A stretch of 64,000 bases of DNA, from NCBI GenBank assembly GCA_037951165.1, contig JBBDHG010000008.1, forward strand, positions 9,181,001 through 9,245,000. The letters run 5' to 3'. The stretch's first letter is position 1. Each line of letters opens with the position of its first letter. Under the pieces are notes generated by a model. The model had not been told where the DNA came from. It ran no database searches and was given only the letters and a program-made list of their open reading frames with translations. The translations under genes and the position numbers were made by a program. This stretch comes from Lophius americanus (taxonomy: Eukaryota; Chordata; Actinopteri; Lophiiformes; Lophiidae). Positions 54,807-64,000 of this stretch are shown here, piece after piece.

Positions 54807-56181
54807 TTCTGAAACATAATGGACAGCGGTTAGGCAGGCACAGCGCTTTGTTGCCATGGCAATGGCAAAGGAACTAATAACCTGGTGGAGAGCAGATAAG
54901 GCTGTGAAGAGAGAGAGTGAGAGAGGAGAGGGACGGAGACACAATTGGACACAGGGGTGCATGAATGTTATTACTGTGAGTAAGAAAATTATTATTTGTG
55001 AGTATCCTCTGTGTTTTTAGCTACTCTAGTCACATATGGATTTGGTTATTTCTCCTGTTTGGTACTGCGGTCAGAAATGTATCTATTTGTTTGGTATGAT
55101 CCTGAATAATTTGGCCCATGGAGAAGGCTCAATGAATCTCGCTTTGTTTTAGAAAATTAATTAAAGATGAGGATTAAACATGCTAAGAGGCTTAAAGAGT
55201 ACCTAGTATCATGACAGTATCTTCTGACCCATCTGTATCACTATGACGTTTTAAAAGAAGTGCCTGATATTTTATGTTCCGAAATGTCACATTTAGAGCA
55301 TCATTGCTCCTCGGTGCTCTGAGATAAGGACATGCTGATTTTTTTTGTTGTTGTTTTTTTTCAAGCAGGATTTCTCAAAAAGTGATGAATAGAGATCGAG
55401 GTGATTTTTTTTAGTGATTTTTTTTTTCCGTGGCAGGGGATAAACTAAATATTTGCCTTCAAAGGATAAAGGTAATAACAAAAGTATTACTTCATGGATA
55501 ATCTTTATTATACTTGCATAAATAACTGTGATAACAGACATCAAAGTCTGATCTTTATCCAGGTCTGGTGAAATAACAATGCTAAGGACTTTAACTAAGG
55601 CCAAATTGTAGCTGAACCTAATTCAGTTGTCTATCAAATTGGATGTATCTTAAAGAGTTAATGAATTAGATCCAGAAAAAAACCATCATCAGCAAAGTGT
55701 AATTTTTTTCTACAATAACTTATTTATATAATAATAATAATTAATAAGTAATAATAATCCTTTTACGGTTAAGGAGTTGTATTACGAGGCTCAAACTATC
55801 ACTATTTCCGTGGTTTAAGTTTATGCCAAACTAAATAAAAAACATGTTACCCCAATGCTAGTTAAGGGTGGGTTAAGTTAATTAACTAATTTATAAAGAT
55901 TAAATAATCTTGCCTCTGTCGATGTTTCACATTTTCCAACATTGGACTATTGTTTTCACCTGCAATGACAGAAACTTGAATATGAAATATTAATTGTATG
56001 TGAAAGAAACTATTACAACTAATTTTTACTTTTGCATTGACTCATGGGACATTTTTATCACCTTTTAAAGGCAATTTTATGTCTCCAGATAATAAATGAC
56101 AGGGTACATATAACAGTGTCAAAAGGAATCATAATTAAGGCTCAAATATGTTAGCTTCAACTTGACTGATAGGATCAAGCA
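54807..56181. other. Single-copy stretch, no gene seen
   Basis: 55650-55695 (GAATTAGATCCAGAAAAAAA, then CCATCATCAGC) resembles the 5' tip of family A copy 3 but is too short to call. Otherwise nothing recognised. Confidence 0.35.
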
Positions 56182-56208
56182 CGTGTGTCTGCGTGTGTGT
56201 GTGTGTGT
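56182..56208 (+). repeat. GT microsatellite
   Basis: About thirteen GT units with CT and GC interruptions. Confidence 0.92.
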
Positions 56209-58361
56209 TTTTTGTGGGAGAGGTACTGAATGATAGATGTACTTTGAGGTGTTTTCATCTCAGATGTCTTCCTGCTCTTCATTTGATGTCGATGTTGTCT
56301 GAGCACTTCCTGGTCGACTTCGAATTCAACACTTTGATCTCCACTTTCATCGCCGAGCGTACGTGTGCTGGCATTGTGTTTGTGAACGGCTCGTAGAGTA
56401 GAGGCTCTGCAAAAATCAAATCCTGCTTAACCTTTGCATTAACAGACAAAGAAACTAAGAATGTATATTAGTATATATAAATGCACTACATGTATATATA
56501 GTAATATAACGCAGTTTTCTTAATTTCAAATATATAATCATGGGTGATTATCTGAGTATTTATTGCTGCTGTTGGATTAATAATGGGTTGACTTTTATAC
56601 CTCGCCATTAACAAAGAAAAAAACAATTTCCCATCCACTCCCCTGTTCATCACTTTCCAAAGCATAACTGCTAAATATTCTTTTTGTAAAATTTTCCCCC
56701 CTAGAAGTTTGACCATGGCCCATTCTGGTGATCGCTTTAGTTTCAGGAAAATATTTAAATTACTATTCTTTCTTCTTTAAAAAAAAAAAAATATTTCTAC
56801 ACAGTTAACAAGTACTGAAGTTATGTATTTTGCTGTCTGTGAAGTTTCAACATTTGGATTTCTTTGGTTTCCATGTCTACTCATTATATTTAGGCTCATC
56901 CAGTGTCTTGATTTACATGGACCATAACGTTCCGATTAAAAGACCATTCAGAAAAACATTGTACCATGTAATCGATAAAATGTAATACTTTCTGGCTGCC
57001 TGCTCACTGTGCATGCCCGCCATGTATGCAAGATGGTGACTTCAGATGTTGTTGAGGCTAATATTAGCATTGCCTATAAGTTTATCACACAAGAAGACCT
57101 CATTAATGGACTTAATATTAGCCAAAATTTGTCTAATCAAAGGTCTCGCCAGATCATTTCAAATCCCATCTTATGTAAACCATCCACCAGAAATCTTCAA
57201 TCAGAATGATTTCAACTAGAATGAAAAAAGTGTGCCAGTAATCACAGCTACAATCTGGGATTTGAAATTAAAAAAACTGCACTTAGATGAGTGCTACCTT
57301 TAGGAATTTTATGCATTTTTTTAATGAAAGTGTACCTTTTTAATCAGATTTGCAAAAAGAAATGCAAAAGAGATGACTTAATGAACTTATTTGAAACCAT
57401 CTCCCTTCAATAAAATTAATCAATTGCGATCCTGACTATTTAATGTTTCAGCTATACTCTCAACGTAGAGCCATGGCAAACTACTACGCTGATAATTATA
57501 AAGTCAAGATGCACCATTCTGACTAGTTGGGATGAATGAGAATGTTCAAATGAGGAAGTCTCTATTAGAGATGAGGATGATGCGATTCCCTATCCAATGA
57601 GTCTAGTGTTTTTCTATCCAGCACCGGTGCTAAGTACAGTAGAGTTGGTGGCTGTGGATGCTAACGCTTTATTGAAAGGCTCAACATTAACACTTTCACT
57701 CATGTCCCTGTTTATTGGCTTGTCAACAGGATTTTGCAAAACCCACATTTCAGTTGTCCATGGAAAGTGGTGGGAGGACTAGTCTTAGGCCACAATGTTC
57801 TTACAGATAAAAGAGGGATTGTTTGTTTTCCACCTTCTTTAACATTGCATTTTTACACATTAAAACCAATTATACAAATACATCATAACCAATTTGCCCA
57901 AAAGTTTGGGGTGTTGAAGGACATGGGATAGTTAAGCGCTCTACTGAGTGCCATTAATTATTTTTCTGATTCTTTACCGCTAATTGTTATGTAGTATGAA
58001 GAAGACCTGAGGCCCCGTCCTCGCCGCCATACGGGCCGCTTCTTTCCACATAGGAGCTCAGGTTTTCATCCATGTCAGTCAAATAGTCCAAACTCAACAG
58101 CGGGATGTTTCCAGGTCAGATGAGATGTGGTGTTCCACCCAGTTGCTCCTCCCGGTCGGCCTTGCCTACAAAACCTCAAGAGTACTGAATCCGGTCCACA
58201 TCAGCCGACTCCATGTGACACAGAGGAGCGGTGGCTCTACTCTCTCACTCTCTTTCTGTACATGGTGGCACAATATGAAAAGTTTTGAGATTAAAAAGAT
58301 GATGGAAGTCGTATGATGACTTGGGTGGAGGCTGAGTCTATTTAATGTTAGAAATGATAAT
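56209..58361. other. Single-copy stretch, no gene seen
   Basis: A run of about 14 A at 56778-56791. Short frames only, no domain. Confidence 0.4.
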
Positions 58362-58505
58362 AATTTCCCTACCGTTGGTCCGATTTAGTACAATATGGTG
58401 AATAAATTCGAGGAGATCTATCTTGTATATATCTTAGCATAATAGTGCATATTTTATCCTAAAAAATAATTATCAAAAAATAAACATCGTTTTTCAGCCA
58501 TATCT
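58362..58505 (-). mobile_element. Dispersed family A, copy 11 (short)
   Basis: The plus strand reads TTCCCTACCGTTGGTCCGAT, GGAGATCTATCTTGTATATA and ATAGTGCATATTTTATCC, which are reverse-complement family A modules. Confidence 0.65.
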
Positions 58506-59171
58506 TCCATTGAATTTGAGTTCAATCAGGGGAAAAATGAACAGTACAATGCGATGGATTTTGGGCTTAGTTATTTCTTGTATGCTCATGGTGAGACTGT
58601 GGAAAGTCCAGTTGATTTAACTTCCTAGAACATAATGCATGATTTAATATAAATGAACCACACATGCAAACTCCAGCCTTCCAAAAATTATTTTGGAACA
58701 ATTTCAAACGGTTGACCACACAGGCAACGTGCTTCCAAGATCAACAGGCAAAGTTTCTGCCTATTTTCCGATTAAATATTTATAGAGGAATATAATCTTA
58801 TATAATTTTTTTTGTTCATCTTTCAGGCAGTATCATCACTCCACTCTCCCTTACCTGCCACTCATTTCTCTGTAATGAAAAATCGTCTTGAAAGGATAGA
58901 GAACGACAGCGAGATGGAAATGTCAAATATTCTTGATGCGGGAGGAATATTTGAGACGGTAGTGTCTATTTCTGACCTCGGAGGAGATGTGAGATCAACG
59001 TTAACCGCAAAACCGACTGTGTCACGACCTGTAATCGTCCAATCTGCAGAGTGGCGGGCGGAGCGAGCAGGGAACTCTGTGCTGTTGTTGTTCAGGGTTG
59101 GAGGTCGACTGTGTGAATAATCCAGCTCTCCGTTGAGCGCCGGCCTGATGGCTGATATCCAGTTGCTTTCA
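58506..59171. promoter_or_regulatory. Single-copy DNA with candidate conserved block
   Basis: 58860-59165 is evenly composed and open on both strands for about 100 codons (plus 58812-59120, minus 59179-58862). The plus frame includes KNRLERIENDSEMEMSNILD but no known domain. The opposing open frame and lack of splice sites make a protein unlikely but not excluded. Confidence 0.3.
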
Positions 59172-59219
59172 GTACACACTCACTGCACCCACACACACAC
59201 AGACGCGCACACACACACA
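59172..59219 (+). repeat. CA microsatellite
   Basis: Imperfect CA repeats with CG and GA interruptions. Confidence 0.9.
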
Positions 59220-59654
59220 AGGACAGTCCCACTACCATATATATGCAAACTGTTGGAAGCCTAAATACATCATTTGACTGTAAAATTAAAAAAAAAGATG
59301 ATTCTAATCTAATACAGTTTTGCACTATATACTGTTTTTAAACATACTATTTTTTGTACTCATTTGATTCTTTATGCTGATTTACCTTTATAATACTGAA
59401 TAAACAGTTAATGAAACAAAACCAGTATACCCACCTTTTCAAGCAAGTTGACCCACCACACTCAACTTACTTACTCATTTAAATATTTATATGTGTTGTA
59501 ACGGTGTTCCCACTTTACCAAATATAAAGAGTGTCACCATCATAGCCAGTCGTCCGAGTATACATAATGTTGTACAACTGACTGTATGTACCCTTTTTTC
59601 TTAAAAATTATCTTAACCAGTCTACCTCTTATACGCAGGTAAGTGTAACCTCGA
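59220..59654. other. Single-copy stretch, no gene seen
   Basis: Nothing recognised. Confidence 0.4.
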
Positions 59655-59800
59655 TACTCATTTTGAAACCGGGGTTCAAACCGAGCCCCTTATGCAACAT
59701 GCCTAGGGCCCTTGAGCAAAACCCTGAAACCCCAGGTGCTTCACAACGGTTACCCACTGCCATCCCTCAGGGATGGGTCAAAAGCAGAGATAAATCTCCC
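59655..59800 (+). mobile_element. tRNA-derived SINE, head-truncated
   Basis: A B-box-like GGTTCAAACC at 59673-59682, then GGCCCTTGAGCAAAACCCTG, AAACCCCAGGTGCTTCACAA and GGATGGGTCAAAAGCAGAGA. This is the body and tail of a percomorph-type SINE. The A box is missing. Same broad family as 95-262, opposite orientation. Confidence 0.78.
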
Positions 59801-60065
59801 AACGTTGTACTTTTTTCATGTACTTTCTTACATGACGAGGAAGAAAGTACATACTATTGTTATAAATTTACCCTGTGTTTATAAAAGGGACATCATGTTC
59901 CTCTAATCATGGTCAGCAGGTTCCAGTTATGACAAAGTGAAGTGGTTGGTCATGAATGCTAAACATTGGCCTGAATGTATGACTCAACTTCCAACTGATG
60001 TCTGGACCAGTATGTACCCTAGCTTAGATTCAAAGACTTGGCTTGATCGATACAAAACCCATATT
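59801..60065. other. Short single-copy stretch
   Basis: Contains an inverted pair, CATGTACTTTCTT (59818-59830) and AAGAAAGTACATA (59841-59853). Otherwise nothing recognised. Confidence 0.4.
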
Positions 60066-60560
60066 GTTTTAATTAGAGAAGGCCGAGAATGAAAGACAGA
60101 TGATTGATTTATTACAAAAGATGATGTGAGATCAAGAGTCTTTGCTGCTCACCATAGCATGGAATATCCCCCTTTGAAGTCTGGACACTGGTGGTGGTGG
60201 GTGATGATTCTGTTGAGGCTGATGAATGATGAGACTGATGGATCTGCGAGGACTAAGTGGAGATGGGGATATGATCAAATTTAGAGCCAGCAGCTTTTGG
60301 ATATGCGTTTAGCAGGCAGCTGTGACAGTGATTGGATGGATGAGGCTACCTGCAGAAGTGCAGCTGATATCAGTTGATGCCCCAGCTTGTGAAACAGGTG
60401 AATGAGATAAAGAGTTTGAGGAAAGGTGATGATAATGGAGTGGTATCAGAAAAAGAGTGGCTTGAAAGTGCAAGAAGATGAGACCGTCTAGTTGAACTTT
60501 TGATCTTTTTGATTGAACTTTTAGATCTCCACTTGGATGGCTTGAAGACCCAATGATTTG
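60066..60560 (+). repeat. Dispersed repeat family B, copy 2
   Basis: Aligns with 2080-2580. It begins at TTGTTTTAATTAGAG and carries GATGAATGATGAGACTGATG, GATGAGGCTACCTGCAGAAG and TGATGCCCCAGCTTGTGAAA. It ends near CCACTTGGATGG. No flanking direct repeat was found here. Confidence 0.7.
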
Positions 60561-61050
60561 ACCATCTTTAAAGAGCATACAACATGATGAAAGTGGACGG
60601 AAATACAAGATTTATAAAAAATGGCCTTTTTGTTTGTTTGAAATGAAAGTGATCTCATCGTGAAAACGATGCCTTCAATCAAAACCAGCATCATCTTAAA
60701 AATGATCAAGCGTCTTCCTTACCCACAATGTAATCACAAACATATTGTTTGAAGATTCAGGTATCATTCTTACTACTTCCTTTTTCTTTTTTTTTTCACT
60801 TTTCAAACCAAGTCTAGTGACATCACTCGAGGACATTTATCAGACTTGACAACCTTCCCTCTGGAAATCCAAAAGCTTTTAACTACTTTATTCACATATG
60901 CCGTAGGACTGTCAGATAAGACCTACAGCATCATATAGAATGTGTCAGTGCTGTGTTAGCTTGACAGTCGGAGAACACAGAACTTGCTGTAATTCCTGAT
61001 GGTCAGATACTCATAGGTAAACAAGACAAAACTAGTAGCAGCACTGTTTC
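60561..61050. other. Single-copy stretch, no gene seen
   Basis: Pyrimidine-rich run at 60777-60799. Nothing else recognised. Confidence 0.4.
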
Positions 61051-61058
61051 CTCTACTG

Positions 61059-61596
61059 CAGTGGTTCTCAAACTATGGTACGTGTAACACTGGTTCTATG
61101 CAGGCTCCCTGAAGTTTTGTAGCATTGTAGAAACTGCAGTGGAAGACAGTGAGCACAGCAACATCCCTGAATCAACAGCATCAACCGACAGCAAACAGCG
61201 AAAAACACTATGGAGATATGACTCAGGTTACATCACATCTAAAATGTCTTAAAGACTTACAGTTGTTATTGTTAGTGTTCTCACCTGCTCTGTGTGTGTA
61301 CTATATGTGTGTGTACTATATGTGTGTGAGGGGCTGCCCTTTGAATTATAATCTTGTGAAAGTCCTGTGTTTAAGTGCCAGTTCTAATGCTACTCATTCG
61401 CACTTTGTGTGGTTGTGGCGGACTAGTCAACAATAGATAATATTCTTCTGGGGAATAAATAAAAATAATAATAATTTTTTCCTGTTTGAACTATGTTTAG
61501 CTGTATAGGGTTACCTACTTTTACATGGGTCATATTGGTGGTACTAGGAGAGCCGGATATATTCTGAGGTGGTACACAGAGTAAAAAGTACCACTG
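61059..61596 (+). mobile_element. hAT-type MITE with 8-bp target-site duplication
   Basis: The left end CAGTGGTTCTCAAACTATGG and the right end GTACCACTG (61588-61596) are typical hAT termini. Flanking 8-mers CTCTACTG (61051-61058) and CTCTAGTG (61597-61604) differ at one base, as expected for an aged hAT target-site duplication. The 538-bp interior has no transposase. It contains two exact 15-bp units TGTGTGTGTACTATA (61291-61320) and an AAT run (61454-61475). Non-autonomous. Confidence 0.88.
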
Positions 61597-61604
61597 CTCT
61601 AGTG

Positions 61605-62610
61605 CAACCTGTCTTCAGGAGTTCACCATCAGCACCAGGTATAGTTTCACAAACAGCCAACCATATTATCAGGATTCTGGCAACACATTGAGAAAAATAC
61701 TCAGCAGAGGAGATCTACATCTCGTCTCAGCGTTTTCATAATTTTGTTTTTGGTGCTGTAACAGCGGTTCTCCTCCTTCTTCGTACCCTTCGTGTCCTCC
61801 CTGTGAAACCAGTGAAAAGGTCTGGCAATCTTTGAAATATTTAATACACATTACGGTGAAAAGAGGTGCATTTATTTCAGCATGTGTCTGAGCCCGAATC
61901 TAATGAAAGGATTGCCTGACTCTGGCATTTAAGACTCTGCATAAGAAGCAGGAGAGAGAAAAATTGCCTCCTCCGCTGCTATTTGTTTAACATATCTAAG
62001 AGCATCTGACAGTTTTTCACTTTTCTTTTCCTTTCTGCTCTCATTTAGCCTCATCTGAAATGAGTTTGGTACTTACACATGTAACTATCCAAATTCAATT
62101 GTCTGTGGACATTTTTAATGTAGTGCATACATTACAAAATGTATTTGCACATACGCAGCTGAATAGGTTTAAAAGAGAAACTCCTCTAGTCGGCTTATTA
62201 TCCTCATGCCTAGACTCAGGCAGGGAGCAATTAATCATATTTTTGCTTTGGGCTTAGAATACTGATTTCCATCTCTGCACACAGGAAATGTAATAAATTT
62301 GGAGCTGGAAATTCATTGAGCAGTAGGTACAGTTTGGCTCTGAGGCTTTCTGCTCCCTGGTGAGCCCAGCACCATAAAATAATGTGAGAGGATCTGCTGC
62401 AGCTCAGCTGGACACTGGAAATAAACTGTCTATCTCTCTAGGCATTACATGAGTGACTATACAATGGCTATTTCATGACGTAGTCCCGTTTTGGGGCCTC
62501 GATAGTGGGCACAGAAATCAGAAAAAACCCAGTAGCTCCTCTGTAGAGTTTTTATTTTGTTTTTTTTTTACATTTGATGAGTTATTTATTGACTGCACAG
62601 TTGGAAGCAA
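61605..62610. other. Single-copy stretch, no gene seen
   Basis: Nothing recognised. Confidence 0.4.
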
Positions 62611-62830
62611 AATTATTCAACGCCTATTACATGTTAGATTTATTGGAAAAACATATTATTAAAATAAACATATAATATGTGTTTATATTAAAAATATTAT
62701 CAGCTGTTGGCAATAAACAAGTCATGAAATAGCTGTCTAAATAGCTCAGCCTTCAGATTTGTGCCCCCTAACATTCCGTCCAAAGTTATTCAACCCCCTG
62801 AATGGTATCGCTTTTAAAAGCACACATTTG
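62596..62830. mobile_element. Possible Tc1-like transposon remnant
   Basis: ACAGTTGGAAGCAAAATTAT then TCAACG, and 190 bp later CAAAGTTATTCAACCCCCTG, resemble terminal and subterminal phrases of fish Tc1 elements. No transposase or clear inverted terminal repeat was found. Confidence 0.3.
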
Positions 62831-64000
62831 AAAATCTGATATCAAACACTGTGTCCAACACTCATCGACTTCCTTAAGCTGTAGATTCCCACGTGTTTTT
62901 TCAGTTAGTTTGTGCAAATGCACTGCAATGTAAGAAAACACACGCACATTAGATAAAGAACAAGCAAATTAAAAAAAAACATCTCCCTCAATTTGACAAC
63001 ATACGGACACTGCAAAAGCGACGACCAATTAAGAAAAACAATCTGCAAAAGCCAAAAAATCAATGGGAGTTTTTACCAAGAACAGTTAAAAGTGATGCAC
63101 TTTTTTATTGCATCATGTAGTGAATAAAACAGATGTAATACAAAAACCTGTCATGAAATTTGATTAGCCGAAGTGGCTCCGCTTAGCTTCTGGTTGGTTG
63201 GTCTGACTGTAGTGTAAACGTTACCACGGGAACAAGCGCTGGTGGTTAAGATATTTCTTCAGCAAGTATAAACACCTTGTTAACTGAAGCTTTGGGTACA
63301 GTGCATGTTAGGGTCGTTATTAAGGTCATTTGTTTTCACGATGATGGTTAACATTTTATTCACAAGTCACATGACCTGGATGTTAAGGGAATCTACCACG
63401 GCTAATCAAAATATAATGACATTTTTATGTATCAAATTGGATTTATTCACTAAATGAAGCACTAAGTATTGGTTTTCATTTCCAGAGATTATACTTGATG
63501 GATACTGCATGCTGTTGTATGTTGCTGGATGTGTTGCTGGAATGGGTGGATTAAATCAGTTGCTATCGGAGCTGTTTTGTTTATTTTCAGAGCTGTCAGA
63601 TAATACGGGGAAGGAGCTGAAATGGTTTCTCCAGTGGACTTTTGATATGCACCTTTAACCAGCTGGATATGACAAAAATAAGTCTCCCAGTTTGTTGTGG
63701 AAGAGGTTCACTGGTCTGCCCAGATCTGTTACTACAACCCCGGCCAACACCTGTGTGGTGAACGGAATCAGGATCTGATTGTCCGGCGACTGAATGGGAA
63801 CAAATCCCTGAAGCACATTCAACATCTGCTGGAAAGACTGGAACCAGAGGAGTTTTTATTTGTCACACATGGACGTGCTGCTCAGCCATTAAAAAACGTA
63901 TGGTCATGCATTTTACCAATTGTAACTAAGAATATGCAATACGTATCTCTGAGTTTCAGATGGAACAAGACAATGCTTTGATTTGGTTTTTGCTTGTGTT
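62831..64000. other. Single-copy stretch, one unexplained frame
   Basis: The plus frame 63697-63981 (94 codons) contains NQDLIVRRLNGNKSLKHIQH and LLERLEPEEFLFVTHGRAAQ. I do not recognise it. It could be an unfamiliar transposon piece, a chance frame or an exon cut off near the window edge. Confidence 0.3.

Overview
The window looks like non-coding DNA from a ray-finned fish, probably a percomorph teleost. The repeats point to this: tRNA-derived SINE pieces of a common teleost type, RTE/Rex3-like, L2-like and CR1/jockey-like LINE fragments, a Penelope-like element, Tc1/mariner and hAT elements, and many CA, TA and ATT microsatellites. I find no intact protein-coding gene. Every long protein match is a decayed transposon fragment with frameshifts, stops or deletions. 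The remaining open frames are short, often open on both strands, and have no convincing splice signals. I see no tRNA, rRNA or snRNA gene and no CRISPR array.

Layout. 1-7.2 kb: a SINE piece, an L2/CR1-type LINE end, a block shared with 60 kb, and a restriction-like-endonuclease LINE remnant. 8.3-10 kb: an RTE/Rex3-like LINE end joined to a copy of an unnamed dispersed family, called family A here. 10-15 kb: mostly single-copy DNA with stretches resembling conserved non-coding elements. 15.5-21.7 kb: a family A copy, two hairpins, a Penelope-like fragment and a decayed Tc1 element. 24-32 kb: L2-type ends, three family A loci and a LINE chimera. 32.1-34.3 kb: the longest LINE copy. 35-38.6 kb: a minisatellite, a family A copy split by an RTE/Rex3-like LINE, and a deleted Tc1-like element. 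40-54 kb: LINE and SINE-like pieces and an inverted family A pair. 54-64 kb: sparse repeats, the second copy of the shared block, and a hAT MITE with a target-site duplication.

The main unexplained structure is family A. At least eleven segments lie between about 4.3 and 58.5 kb, in both orientations. They are built from repeated AT-rich modules containing CCCCTAGTG. The 3' end is a conserved block ending in an ATATCCCC/GGGGATAT hairpin. Several segments abut or enclose RTE/Rex3-like LINE pieces, and two adjacent ones form a large inverted repeat.

No operon or pathway is present. What this DNA does, if anything, is probably regulatory (candidate conserved elements at 10.2-10.8, 13.0-14.4, 22.7-23.0, 28.0-28.3, 34.5-34.8, 40.1-40.3, 51.7-52.1 and 58.9-59.2 kb) or structural. 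Names of repeat families come from recognising motifs by eye and were not checked against a database.
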